A stretch of DNA of 64,000 bases from Gongronella butleri (Eukaryota; Mucoromycota; Mucoromycetes; Mucorales; Cunninghamellaceae). The notes beneath the pieces are model-generated. The model searched no databases and was not told where the DNA came from. It was given only the letters and a program-made list of their open reading frames with translations. Positions 20,355-32,579 of this stretch are shown here, in pieces. The stretch is taken from the NCBI GenBank assembly GCA_025201375.1, contig JAIWZP010000017.1, positions 62,001 to 126,000 on the forward strand, in the 5' to 3' direction. The position numbers and the translations under genes were made by a program. Positions within the stretch are counted from its first letter, which is position 1, and each line of letters starts with the position of its first letter.

Positions 20355-22253
20355 GGGCAGCGGTGCTGGTATTCAAGCGGATATCAAGACGATGGCTGCG
20401 CTGCAGGTGTATTCGTCGAGTGTGTTGACGTCTGTGACGTCTCAAAACACGCTTGGTGTGAATGGGATCCACGATTTGCCTGCTGATTTTGTCAAGCAGC
20501 AGCTTGAGGCTGTTTTGAGCGACATTGGAGCCGACGCGGTCAAGACGGGGATGCTGTCGAACGCGGCGATCATTGATGCGGTTGTTTCTGGTTTGCATGC
20601 GCAGCGTGGCACGTGGAAGAATCTGGTGGTGGATCCCGTCATGGTGGCGACGAGCGGGTCGCGTCTTTTGAGCGCAGACGCCGTGCAGACGTACAAGGAT
20701 CACTTGCTGCCGCTCACGCACGTGCTGACGCCCAACGTGCCCGAGGCCGAGGTCTTGCTCGACATGGCCGCGGGATCGATCCGCAACGTCGACGACATGG
20801 CCGCCGCCGCGCGCCAATTGAGTCAATTCGGGCCCAAATACATCCTGCTCAAGGGCGGCCACCTCGCCGTCGAGCGCCACGGCAAAAAGGTCGTGGTGGA
20901 TCTCTTGTACGACACGGCCAACAACGAAATTCTTCAGCTCGAGCAGCCGTTTGTCGAATCACAAAACACACACGGCACTGGATGCACGCTCTCTGCCGCC
21001 ATTGCCTCTGAATTGGCCAAGGGATTGGCCGGTAGGAGCAAAAAAAAAAAAAAAAAAAAAGGGGGAAAAAAAGGTCGGACCGGGCCTAATTCTTTGTTTT
21101 TAGTGCAAGAGGCCACGAAAAACGCGACAAACTATATCCATCTTGCCATTGAGTCGTCGTCTCGTCTTCGAATTGGCGCCGGTGCTGGCCCCGTCGACCA
21201 TTTCCATAATTTGCGCTGGTTGCCTTATAGCGGGTATGGCATGAAAACGAGAAAAAGAGAGAAAAAGGCACAAAATGGACTCACTCTTTTTTTTTGCGGA
21301 ATGCCTCTCTTTTTGGCGGCAGATCGAGCTTTGTGCAAGCGCTGTATGATTCTCTGCCCGAGGATTTGTGGGAAAAGTACGTCGCACATCCGTTTGTGCG
21401 AGGCATTGCGGATGGCACGCTGCCCCGCGAGTCTTTTATCTACTACATCAAGCAAGACTATTTGTACCTGCAGCACTATGCTCGCAGTGCCGCGCTTGCC
21501 GCGTACAAATGTAAGTCCGCGCTAGGCCAATCCCGCGAAAAAAAAGCGCTAATGTTTCTTTTTGAACGCCTTAGCCAAGGACATTGACACATGTGCGGCC
21601 AATGCCAAGATTGTGACGTATATTCATAACGAGATCCAGACGCACATCAAGGTAAAGTCTCGGAAAATGCAGCGCGTTAGAAGATGGCTTATTTGTTTTA
21701 CGCGTCTAGTATTGTGAGGAGTGGGGATTGACGCGCGAAGAGGTGGTGGCGACGCCCGAAAGCGTGTTTAATGTGGCGTACACGCGCTTTGTCTTGGACA
21801 ATGGTAAGAAGATAAAGGCAATTGGCCCAAACTCATGCCCCGCCCGTCCCCCCCTTTTTTTTTATTAGGCGCAAGTGGCGATGCGCTTGATTTGCAAGTG
21901 GCCATGGCACCATGTTTGCTTGGTTATGGTGACATTGGCGTGCGATTGTACAATGATCCCAATACGAAGCGCAAAGACAACCCTTACTGGCGATGGATCG
22001 AAACTTATGCCGACGAAAAGTACCAGCAGGCTGTCCATGTCGGCAAGGGTAGGGCCAAATAGAATACATGTTGCAAGGCAGGCGACGTGATTTTTAATTG
22101 TTTCTTTCTTTTATTTGGACAGAATTGCTTGAGAAATTGGCCACGCATCACGTTTCGACGTCCGAGAGCCGCTTCAAGGAGGTGTGCGATATTTTTGAGC
22201 AGGGTGTGCGTCTGGAAATCAGCTTTTGGCAGATGGGCTTGGACATGAATTAG
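20206..22253 (+). CDS. THI20: HMP/HMP-phosphate kinase fused to TenA thiaminase II
   Basis: Eight exons: 20206-20273, 20361-21031, 21104-21233, 21323-21510, 21575-21651, 21710-21803, 21869-22048, 22123-22253; 512 aa. The N-terminal ThiD-type ribokinase fold (about 1-275) has AGSDSGGGAGIQADIKT and the anion-hole motif HGTGCTLSAAIASELA. The C-terminal TenA/THI-4 domain (about 290-512) has LPRESFIYYIKQDYLYL, the catalytic Cys in APCLLGYGDIG, and the terminal FEQGVRLEISFWQMG. Together these phosphorylate hydroxymethylpyrimidine and salvage degraded thiamine, as yeast Thi20 does in the cytosol. Domain order and length match Thi20/21. Poly-T (20327-20354) fills intron 1. I saw no thiamine riboswitch. 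Confidence 0.95.
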
Positions 22254-22440
22254 ACTTTAAATTAGACACGGGCGTAATAAATCAAAAGCAGAGGGGCGCA
22301 AGCCACCCACCGCTTCGCCATCAATTGAACATCAGCTGCATTGGCCGCTCGATTTTTTTTTTCTTTTTTCTTTTTTTTTTCTCTCTCTCTCTCCTCTTTT
22401 TTTTTTTTTTTCTTTGCCCCATCGCTCTTTTTTCGATATC
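22254..22440 (+). promoter_or_regulatory. pyrimidine-tract promoter of HAS1
   Basis: The spacer is 187 bp. About 22352-22436 is almost pure C/T on the coding strand, including a CT dinucleotide run, ending just before the ATG. The same kind of tract precedes the ornithine carbamoyltransferase gene. No TATA box is seen. Confidence 0.45.
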
Positions 22441-24207
22441 ATGGTCAACAAGTCTGAGCTCAAGAAGCGCAAGAGACAACAAAAGACGACGGACGAAGCG
22501 CCTGCCAAAAAGCAAAATATCGAAAAGGACGAGGACGAGCAGGTCGATGGTGTTGTGTCGACGACTGATCAAGCCAACAATGAGACAACAGGCTACAATC
22601 CTGGTAAAAAAAAAAAAAAAAGCATCAATCGACCCATTTGGAGCTAATGCTTTTTATTAGAAAACGAGGTGAACTTGGATTTCGCCAGTTTGGAAGTGTG
22701 CGACAAGACGCGCGATGCGATCAAGGAGATGGGCTTCACGACCATGACCGAGGTGCAAGCGCGCACGATTCCTCCTTTGATGACGGGCCGCGATGTGCTT
22801 GGTGCTGCCAAGACGGGCTCCGGCAAGACGCTTGCGTTCCTTATTCCCGCCATTGAAATGCTCTATCGCCTCAAATTCAAGCCACGCAACGGCACGGGTG
22901 TCATCATCGTGTCGCCCACGCGTGAATTGGCCTTGCAGATTTTTGGCGTGGCCAAGGACTTGCTCAAACACCACCAGCACACTTTTGGTATTGTCATTGG
23001 TGGCGCCAACCGCCGCGCCGAGGCTGACAAGCTTGTCAAGGGTGTGAATTTGCTCGTTGCCACCCCTGGCCGCCTTCTCGATCACTTGCAGGTAAGAAGA
23101 ATTGGATGAGAAGGGGGCGAAAGGCAAAAAAAGAGACAAACGAGCATTTTTTAACCCTTTTCCCCCCCTCTCTCTTTTACAGAACACCAAGGGCTTTGTG
23201 TTCAAGAACCTGCAAGCGCTTGTGATTGACGAGGCAGACCGCATTTTGGAGATTGGTTTCGAGGAGGAAATGGCGCAAATCATCAAGATTCTGCCCAAGG
23301 AGCGTCAGACGATGCTGTTTTCGGCGACGCAGACCACCAAGGTGTCCGATTTGGCGCGCATCTCGTTGAAAAAGGGCCCGCTGTACATCAATGTCGACGA
23401 GAAAAAGGACACATCCACGGCCGAGGGTCTCGAGCAAGGCTATGTCATTTGCGAGTCCGACAAGCGCTTCTTGTTGCTCTTCACCTTTTTGCGCAAGAAC
23501 CTCAAAAAGAAGGTCATTGTGTTTTTCAGCAGCTGCAACTCGGTCAAATACCATGCCGAGCTCATGAACTATATTGATGTCCCCGTCCTGGAGTTGCACG
23601 TAAGAAAGAAAAAAAAAACAAAAAAAGGGGGGGGGGCAAAACTCGTCCGACAAATCGGCTCAATTGTCCTCTTTTTTTTCTCATGTAGGGCAAGCAAAAG
23701 CAGCAAAAGCGCACGACGACGTTCTTTGAGTTTTGCAATGCGGAAAAGGGCATTTTGTTGTGCACGGATGTGGCTGCACGTGGTCTGGACATCCCTGCGG
23801 TCGATTGGATTGTGCAATTCGACCCTCCCGATGATCCTCGCGACTACATTCACCGCGTCGGCCGCACGGCGCGCGGCGGTAAGAATGGCAAGAGCTTGCT
23901 TTTCCTGCTGCCGTCGGAGCTGGGCTTTTTGCGCTACCTCAAGCATGCCAAGGTGCCCCTCAATGAATACCAATTCCCTGCCAACAAGATCGCCAATGTC
24001 CAGAGCCAGTTGGAAAAGCTCGTCGAGAAGAATTATTACTTGCACCAGTCTGCAAAGGACGGCTATCGGTCGTACTTGCAGTCGTACGCCTCGTATGGCC
24101 TCAAGAAAATCTTCAATGTCAACAGCCTCGATCTCGCAAAGGTCGCCAAATCCTTTGGCTTCAGCGTCCCACCCCGCGTCAATCTCGCCATCCAAGCGTC
24201 AAAGTAG
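22441..24207 (+). CDS. HAS1: DEAD-box RNA helicase Has1/DDX18
   Basis: Four exons: 22441-22603, 22661-23091, 23183-23599, 23689-24207; 509 aa, usual size for Has1. A Lys-rich N-terminus is followed by the helicase core: GFTTMTEVQ (Q motif), AAKTGSGKT (Walker A), [35 protein letters not shown] (DEAD), [48 protein letters not shown]. The [15 protein letters not shown] and [13 protein letters not shown] blocks, and the C-terminal tail [19 protein letters not shown], are specific to the Has1 subfamily. The role is nucleolar: ribosomal RNA processing and release of snoRNAs for both subunits. Introns carry A- and T-runs. Confidence 0.96.
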
Positions 24208-24683
24208 AAAGAAAAGAGACGCCCACGTTTTGTATTTTTCTTATTTTTGTCGCTTTCTTTTTTAACTTTCCCAATCATGCTGCACCCACACTCATCCTTA
24301 TTTTTACTTTTTTTTTTTTTTGTTTGCATTCCCCCCCCCCAACTTCGCCTAGATCATGAATAAAAGCTGTATTTTGTTCAGCCAACTTGTCAAATGTCAA
24401 GCCGCAATGACGCGATTTTTATTTTTATTTTTTGACGCGCGGCCAATCATGTTCTCCGCGGATGACAGGTCTGAACCTTGCTTGTTTGCCATCATGACGA
24501 CAATTGTGCCCGTTTGAAAAGAAAATGTAACACCACCAAGCGGCGACCTGATTGGTGCGCAGCGGGGTTTCTCCTTGGATTTCGCGAGAGTCTTGCATAA
24601 ACCCACCTCTTTTTTTTTTTTTTTTTTTTGGCGCTTCTTTTTCTTTTTATTTCATATCTTTTTCACACCTTTGATAAAAAATA
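24208..24683. other. intergenic spacer between HAS1 and CBS gene
   Basis: T-rich spacer of 476 bp with runs at 24308-24321 and 24610-24629; it holds the HAS1 3' end and the promoter of the next gene. No gene seen. Confidence 0.5.
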
Positions 24684-25829
24684 ATGGCCACTTTGCATCA
24701 CAGCAGCAGCGACGCAGCTTTGGGCAAGAGGCGCCGCAGCACACACCAAACATTTATCCACACAAAGACCATTGGCAATGTGATCAACAAGGTCAAGCTG
24801 CCTAGCAACAGGGAATTGGTGGATTTGCCCGTCAGTGCCACCGTCGAGCAGGCGTTTGATCTGCTCCTTGCCGAGGAAATCTTGTCGCTTCCCGTTTATC
24901 GTATCAAAGACAATCAAAAGGTGTACGTGACCATCGTCAGCGTCTTGGATTTGCTCAAGCTCTATGCCAGCCATGTAAAGTCTCTATCCATTTGTGAGAA
25001 AAAAAAAGTTGCATGATCATCCGCCTGGCTCCGCCCATTTCTCTTCTCGCTCCCCCATGTTTGTTTAAAAGTGGCGCGTGGGAAACCCGGCTTTTTTTCA
25101 TCCATTGTTGACAAGATCACACGGGCTCACCTATCTTTTTTTAAAAAGACGGCAGATAGCGATTTCTTTGAACACCCTCTAGGCGAGGCCATTGGTCAGA
25201 CGGACGAGAGCTCAAGGTTGGTGACGGTGCGGCCCAGCGACGCGCTAAGCGTGGTTCTCGAGCTGTTTTCTGAACATGGCGCGCATCGCGTGCTTGTGCA
25301 GCCGGACGTGGCCGGTCAGGCGCCCATTTTCTTGTCGCAAATGGACTTGGTCAAGTACCTGCAAGCGCATAATCACCAATTGGGCACCATCCTAGACACG
25401 ACGGTGCCAACGCTCGTGGAACGTGGCATCGAGCGCCGCCACAAGCCCGTCGACATTGACAGCATCACGTTTAAAACGACGGCCGTCAGCGCATTTGTAC
25501 AATTGGCCAAGCATCCGCACATCAATGCCGTACCCATTGTCGACGACGATGGCGTGCTCGTTGGCGACCTCAGTCCCGAGGATCTGCGAGGACTCAACAA
25601 GCCACGATTGCAGCAATTGGACAAACCCGTCCTCATGTTCCTCAAAGCGAGCCATGGCGACCTGTTTCCGCCCTTCACTTGCCACAGCAGATTCACCCTG
25701 TCCCAGCTCATGGCTTCCATGGTGCTGCGCAATGCACGCAGGCTTTGGTGGGTCGATGTCGATGGCCTCATAAAAGGCATCGTCACGCTTACAGACGTCT
25801 TGGGTGCATTTACAGACGATGATCAATGA
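24684..25829 (+). CDS. four-CBS-domain protein (AMPK-gamma/Sds23-like)
   Basis: Two exons in my model: 24684-24974 and 25149-25829; 323 aa. Repeating CBS-like strands are visible: LPVSATVEQAFDLLLAEEI with SLPVYRIKDNQKVYVTIVSVLDLLKL; LVTVRPSDALSVVLELFSEHGAHRVLVQ; FKTTAVSAFVQLAKHPHINAVPIVDDDGVLVGDLS; FTLSQLMASMVLRNARRLWWVDVDGLIKGIVTLTDVL. Four CBS repeats fit the gamma subunit of AMP-activated kinase (Snf4) or Sds23/Moc1-type regulators, both nucleotide-sensing. I cannot choose between them. The 174-nt intron is long for this genome and its 25071-25148 part is open in frame, so an alternative 3' splice site is possible. Confidence 0.75.
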
Positions 25830-26163
25830 TCCATTTTTCATCTTTCTTTCTCCCTCCCTCCCTCCTGTGATACCACCTTTTTGCCCCCCTCTTCACCCCA
25901 CGATCCAATTGCTAAAAATAAAAAAAAAGCTCAATTCTACGGAAAACAAGAAAATGGTCGCCGCTTTATTTTACTTGCTCGTCATTTGCGTGCCTTTTTT
26001 TTTTTGATTTTTGGGTGATTTCTGCCCTTTGTTCCATTTTTCCTTTTCTTCTTTTCGACAATTTCTGTTATTGTGCCTCTTTCTTTTTACTATTTTACAA
26101 GGTTTGTGATTTTTTTTTGCCCCCTTTGCCGAGCCCCCTCCTTGATTTTCCGACGTCCCCCCT
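25830..26163. other. intergenic spacer before the kinase gene
   Basis: Pyrimidine-rich on the plus strand, including CTCCCTCC repeats at about 25850-25865 and T-runs. It likely holds the CBS gene 3' end and the kinase promoter. No gene seen. Confidence 0.5.
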
Positions 26164-28709
26164 ATGAATCACCAGTCCCGCATCCCGGACCAACAAGGCA
26201 TAGGCCAGACATTGCCGCCCGTGCCTGTTGGAATCGACATGATGCATGCCAATCCCTTACCATCTGGCGCCATGCCTAGTGGCACGCGGCTGCAGGTGGG
26301 CAAATACCGTGTTATTATCCACAATTTCTTCGCAGAAGGTACGTGTTGCTCTTTGACGTGCATTCGATCGGATGATGACCCATCTTTCTATTTGACTTTT
26401 TCTATAATAGGCGGCTTTGCGCACGTGTACCTGGCACGAATTGAGGGCAAACAAGGCTATGTGGTCCTCAAGCGCGTCGCCGTGCCAGACGCTGAGCGTC
26501 TTGCCACGGTTGAAAAGGAAATCGCATTCATGGTAAAAAAAAAAAAGGGACAATTGGCGACAAGAGACGCTCATTTTCCTTGTTTCTAGCGTCGCCTGGG
26601 CGATCACAAGTACATCACACGATACTACGAGTCTCGCATTGATCCGCTGCCAATTGGCGGGTACGAGGCGCTTATTTTGATGGAGTATTGCCCTGGTAAA
26701 GCCTTGTCAATGGCGAGTTTTTTTTTGACAACGCAACTCATTTTTGTCGCTCTTTTTTTTTTTTTTTTCACAGGCGGCGGTGTGATTGATCTGATGAATC
26801 GGCGCCTACAGCAGCGTCTGACGGAGCCTGAGATCCTCAGCATTTTCAATTGCGTGTGCCAGGTAAACGAAAATAAAATGGGAATTGTAGCATGCAACAT
26901 GTCAAAATCTCATATTTTGTTTCTTTTTTTCCTTGGACAAAAGGCCGTCGCGTACATGCATTACTGCCAGCCAGCGGTGCTGCACCGCGATCTCAAGGTG
27001 GAGAACATTTTGATTCTCGGGCAGGACCATTACAAGCTTTGCGACTTTGGGTCGGCGGCATTGTCCAATGGCAGCCACGTGCCCACCTCGCTACAGGAGA
27101 TCCAACACATCCAGGACGATATCCAGCGCCACACGACGTTACAATACCGAGCGCCAGAGATGGTCGACCTGTACCAAAAGAAACCCATCAATGAAAAGGC
27201 CGATATTTGGGTAAACCACCACGTGTTACGCCTGGAGGCATGGAGGCTCATCTTTTTTTTTTTTTTTCGGGGGATCTTAGGCTCTTGGCGTTTTGCTTTA
27301 CAAATTGTGCTACTACACGACGCCATTCGAGCAGCAGGGCGAGCTGGCCATTTTGAATGCACACTACCAGATACCATCCAACCCGCCCTTTTCCGCCGGC
27401 ATGCGCCAATTGATCATGTCCATGTTGCGCGAGAACCAAAACGACAGACCCAACATTTACCAGGTCGTCAAGCATGTCGCCGACCTCATGCACATGGAGT
27501 GTCCTATTCGCGATGTAAGTAAAAAAAAAAAAAATGCATAAACGCACTTTTTTCTCATCCTTTTTTTATAATTAGATTTACAGCGCGAGTCCGAGCCAAG
27601 GGAGTGCAAATGTGTCGGAGCCAGGGTCACGGACAGAGTCACCGGCGAGCATCTTTGAAAAGGTGCCTTCTGCAGCGCAGCCTCTGCCCAACATCACGCC
27701 GATGCGCCGTGGGCGGCCCACGCGCACGTCGACGCCGCCGGCCGCAGCAGCCTCACCGGCACCCCAAGCAACGTCGGCACCACCGCAACGCGACGCATTT
27801 GATCCGTTTGATCCATCGCACGTGCGTGTGCATGGGGACCGTGTGTCGTCATCGTCGTCATCGTCGCCATCAGGCGGTGCGGCTGCCGGCTTTGGCTTTG
27901 ATTCGCAATTCGCACCCAGTCCCAACCTGAAGGTGTCTCCGTCGCGCGCCTCTTACCCTGCATCGGACGACGATAGCGGCAGCATCTATTCAATCCACCT
28001 CGAATCGCAACTTTTGGACCCCATCTCGATACCTCCGCACCGCGCAGCGCCGCCGTCATCCTCGTCCATGTCACAGACACCCATCACGTCCCCGTCCACT
28101 GCCGCCACCACTACCAATTCATCCTCGTACTCGTCCGGTTCCCTCGGTGCCACTAACAACAACAAGCCCGTGTCGTCGCCCATCATCCACACGCCACCCC
28201 CGCCACCAACGACGCGCCCGCGCACGTCGTCCACGTCGGTGCCAGCCACCGCGCCATCCGCAGCAAAGACACGGCCGCGTACGTCGTCTGTGAACAATGG
28301 TATTCCTCAAACAACGAGCACGCGCGGGATCCGCGAGTTTATGGAGCGCAAGGCTGCCGCCAATGCGTCGTCCGACAATGACGCGCCCGCCACAGACGAC
28401 TTGAAGCAGCAGCCGCAAAAGAGCCCTGCCAACGCGTCCATCCCAATGGCTGCCGCAAACACCAAGCCCACCCCCGTTGCGGCTGCTGCTGCTGCTGCTG
28501 CGCCGCCTGCCGCCGCCGCCTCCACCAACTCCAGCACGCCCTACCGCCCTAAGCCGCCACCCAAACCTGCGCGCTTCCGGTCCAAGCCGACCAATGCTGC
28601 CGGAGACGATGAAACAACCACGCAAACGGCACCAGCGGAAAATAGACCTAGTTCCCCCGATATTGCAGAATTTGAAAGCAAATTCCCAGACCTGTCTGAA
28701 CTCCAATAG
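26164..28709 (+). CDS. NAK-family Ser/Thr kinase (Ark1/Prk1/AAK1-like)
   Basis: Seven exons: 26164-26338, 26411-26532, 26590-26695, 26774-26862, 26944-27210, 27281-27514, 27576-28709; 708 aa. Kinase domain about residues 45-330: Gly loop AEGGFAHVYLA, catalytic Lys in VVLKRV, HRDLKVENIL, DFGSA, and activation segment RHTTLQYRAPEMVDLY, the hallmark of the Numb-associated kinase family. The rest (about 375 aa) is low-complexity Ser/Pro/Ala/Thr with several Pro-rich and Ala-run stretches, typical of Ark1/Prk1 tails that recruit SH3 proteins. Family members phosphorylate endocytic adaptors and regulate actin patches, so it may act near the Ysc84-type protein encoded elsewhere in this window (inference). 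Confidence 0.92.
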
Positions 28710-29999
28710 AGCCTCTTTTTTTTATTTTTCTTGATTTTTTTTTGTGTCCATGTACTGTCATCAAGCATCGTGTCCAATAATAAATATCGTGTACGCATTC
28801 CCTTCTCTTTACCACAAACTATTCATGACACTCTTTGTTTTATTTATCATACTGTACCTACAGTACAGTACGGTACATGCCATTTCCATTGATGAACATC
28901 GTCTACAGTACAGTATCATACCTGAAGCTTCGCGCTATGATTCCGGTACACTGCACAAAAACGTACTCATTTACATTTTAAAAACCAAAGAGCGTGTTTT
29001 TCAGACTTTACTGGCCTGCTGTGCCTCCAGAATTTTTTTACAGCCCAGTTGCCCGCCAATGAAATCTGCGTCACGGCCTAAACTACGGCCCAGTGCTCAA
29101 GACAAACCCGCCCAATTTTTTTTGGACTCGACAATGCCAAAAACCTCCTATTTGTACTGCTTTGCATTCATCTGGCCATTTGCATGATCGAGCCCGCTCA
29201 AAAATAGCCGCATCGCTTTCACCGCAGAATTTGCAACAAAAAAGCTTAAACCCCCAAAGCGCCACGACCACTTTTGAAAAATTCAGGGGTCACTCAGGGG
29301 TCACACATTTCAATCTCAGAAAATGCCAAATTTGGGAAATTTCGAACTCCGAGTGATCAATGCATCTCAAACAGGTAATTCTGACAATTTGCTATTGGCG
29401 GACAAAATGACAGATCGCCCCAACGTAAGAAAAATGCCCAAAGAGTGATGCACGAACGCCAATCGACTGACAAAAAGTGCCTACTTTGGTGCGAATTTTT
29501 TTGCAAAAATTTAAGGTTTGAGACTTCCAAATTAAGTTGCGTGGATTGCATGGAACTTTTAATTTTTTAAAATTTTTTATTTTTACAGTACTGTAATAAT
29601 GTTGCACATTTTTGTGCGCTGGGTGGGCTCCAGCCTGCAGAAATGACCGATGCAAAAAGTTAAAACCCAAGCTAGCGCGCTGCAAGTCATCCCATTAGAT
29701 GCTTTGCCCCCCGTTCTCTAAATAGTAGAATCGGCCAGAAAGTACGAGAAATGAAAATGTAAAACTTAAGGGATTTGGCTAATATTTTCACTGAAGGTGT
29801 GTTTTTACGCCGGTAGCCCGTAGAGCGTTTTAAAAAATAAAAATGTTCTTAGTTCACGAGCAATCCCGGATTTCATGGAAAAAAATGAAGCGTTTGGCTG
29901 GTGAAAAAAATGAATGCATGGAAGCTGTTGCGCATCGGTCCGCGAAAAAAATTGAGGTTGATCAAACTAGGTAATGGATGCCGGGCAGCTTTTTTTCTT

Positions 30000-30670
30000 T
30001 CGGGCAAAGTGTGTGGTTCCATTGGAGAAAAAAAAGTCTCGATATGATGACAGCTCGGTGTGAGTATAATGCGCTCCAAAGTTGGCTGTTGGGCGAATGT
30101 TGTGCTTCCATTGCAGATGGACATCACGGGAACGAGAAATGAGAGCTTGAGTGTCTCAATTCACTTTTTCCGCAATCCTCAGGGCTCGCTCCTGCTTTTT
30201 TTTAGTCCACAAACCCTCGATAGATCCGTATGCTGCGCATCATGCATCTCAAAAATGCCTGTTGCTTGGGCGAGTGTGGTGGCTCCATTGCAGGTGGAGA
30301 TCACGAGAAACGAGAGCATGAGTGGCTCGATTCACTTTTTGTGGAAACCTCGGCGCGGAGTCGCTCCTATTTTTTTTTTTTTTTATCCAGAAAACCCTCG
30401 ATGGGTCAGTGTGCGCATCATGCATCTCAAAAATGGCGTTGAGCGTGGGTTGTGGTTCCATTGCAGAAAAAAGGCCTCGATAGGTCCGTGTGCGGCGCAT
30501 CATTCATGCATCCCAGAAATGGCTGTTGTGTGAGTGTTGTGGTTTCATTGCAGCAATTGGATGGACATCACGAGAAATGAGAGCATGAGTGTCTCGATTC
30601 ACTTTTTGTGCAAACCTCGGAGGTCGCTGCTCTTTTTTTTAGTCCAGCAACTCCCAATTGTTCGGTGTGA
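30000..30670. repeat. tandem repeat family A, first block
   Basis: Units share, in order, a CCTCGATAGGTCCGTGTG-like block, GCATCATGCATCTCAAAAATGG, GGCGAGTGTTGTGGTTCCATTGCAG-like, ATCACGAGAAATGAGAGC, GTCTCGATTCACTTTTTGTG, CAAACCTCGG, then a T-run and AGTCCAG. Copies begin near 30055 (partial), 30213, 30397 and 30474; the third is shortened. A further block of the same family lies at 31480-31780. Confidence 0.8.
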
Positions 30671-30819
30671 ATGGTAGGACACAGCACAATACCAAGGGGA
30701 AATGTCGACGTCGTCGTACCAACCCAAGGACTTTGCGCAATAAAGCATGAATTCGTCACCCCGCTTAAAGGCCGCCCTGGAGCCGCGTTCTTTTCCTACG
30801 CTACTCTTCTTTCTCTCTC

Positions 30820-31260
30820 TTTTTTTTCCTTTCATAGCCATGCGCGCATGCGAGCACATGCAAGCACAACACCACTCAACAGACTGAAAAAGCACTGGAA
30901 AAGAACAAAAGCCGCTGGTGTTCACTATTTTTTTTTTTGGTGTCTTGGCGCGTCCTGTTGCCTGGCTTTGTCCTCTTTTTTTTATTTCTCTAATGGCCAT
31001 GCGAGCACATGCAAGCATGACACCGCGCAACACACTGCAAAAGCACCGGAAATGGACGAAAACAACTGATAATCACTTTTTTTTTTTTTTTTTTTTCGCA
31101 GCCTCGGGTACGCATCATGTTGTTGCCTGACATCCTTTGTCCTGTTATTTTTTTTTCTCAAGGCCATGCGAGCATATGGGCGCTCGACACCACGCAACAG
31201 ACTGTGAAAGCACCGGAAATCGATGAAAACAATCGATATTCGCTGTACTTTGTCTTTTTG
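30820..31260. repeat. tandem repeat family B, about 160-bp units
   Basis: Three copies anchored by GCCATGCGAGCACATGCAAGCA-like sequence at 30837, 30996 and 31163, followed by CACCACGCAACAGACTG and AAAGCACCGGAAATGGA-type blocks and a T-run. The copies are 159 and 167 bp apart. This array sits between the two blocks of family A. Confidence 0.8.
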
Positions 31261-31479
31261 ATGGCTATTGCTCGATGAATCAATGGGGCCAGCAGCGATT
31301 TGCACCAGCAGCAACGACATGAGCGCTTCAAAGCCCCCAAAGATGATTTAGAGCCAAGGTAAGGGCTCTCTCTCTTTTGTCTTCACTCAATTTAATAAAG
31401 AAGCTGCTATTACACACAAAACGGCATATAGTAGCTAAAAAAGGCGCGAGGAGAGAGACTTGGAATCATGTTTTTTTTG

Positions 31480-31780
31480 GCAAAATTGGTCATGGATTCC
31501 AAGATGGCTGCCGTTGTCAGAGTGTTGTGGGTCGCTCGTCCTTTTTTTTTTTAGTCCAGGAACCCTCAATACCTCGTCGGTGTGCGCATCATGCATCCCA
31601 AAAATGGCTGTTGGCTGTTGGGCGAGTATTGTGTTTCATTTCAGCAAAAAAAAAAAAAAAAAAGGCAGATGGGCATCACGAGAAATGAGAGCTTGATTGT
31701 CTCGATTCACTTTTTATGCAAACCTTGGGGGTCATTCGTCATTCCATTCCAAAAATGGCTGTTGGGCGAGTGTTGCGGTT
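31480..31780. repeat. tandem repeat family A, second block
   Basis: Further copies of family A: GTGCGCATCATGCATCCC at about 31580, ATCACGAGAAATGAGAGC at about 31675, GTCTCGATTCAC at about 31699. An A-run of 18 (31647-31664) replaces part of one unit. Confidence 0.7.
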
Positions 31781-32579
31781 TCAGATCCGGTCGACATGCG
31801 GGTTTTATGATAATTGCTCATGACAAGAGGAAATCAAAAAATATGGGTATCGTGGCCCAGCACCTTTCAACGTCAAGAAGTGACCCCACATCTTGCCTGG
31901 CCAGGCCAAGGCCTCCGGACCTTGTTGTTAGTAATTTTGGAATAAAAATCGGCGGTTGGCTAGGCCGTTATCGACGAGCAGATGGCGATTGAAGAAATTG
32001 CTCGGAAAATCTGTTTTCTCCGTCAGGTTTGATCAGATCGCGGTGAAAGTTATTGCATTCGACAGTAATTACGCAGCTGCATTCGACACGTTAAAACCAC
32101 CGGCTGTTATTTTCCTGGCTGTCGAGAAAATCGAGTCTGAAAAATTATCAAATGTTTGATCAACTTTTGCAAGCGGGCAAAGGTAATCCATCGAACGTGA
32201 AAACAATCTGAAAATGACATCCAAATGCGTTTCTTTCTAAGGTGCCAATTTCATGGACCTCCACCAAATATTTCGGAGACCTGTGCTAAATTTGTGAAAA
32301 TAACGCCATTGGATTCCTCTGCATAACGACCAACAAGCCCGCCTCTGGGTGTTAAGAGTTTACAGGGAAATACAGTAACGCCCTAAAATAATCTAATAAG
32401 TACCTAGGCTTGCAGAGACAATCTACGGTATCTATGGTTTGTGGTCTTTAAGACTAGATTTGTGAAAATCAAGAAATAATTGCCAATTTTCTAAAATTGT
32501 CTGCAACCAGACTGGTTTTTAACGCTTATTTATAAGTTGACGTGCCAAACCACCTAATACTGTAATAACTAATTTTGGA

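Noticed and set aside
20206..20360. Possible thiamine pyrophosphate riboswitch at the THI20-like 5' end
   Set aside because: I saw none of the conserved CTGAGA/ACCTGA-type TPP elements in the leader or first intron.
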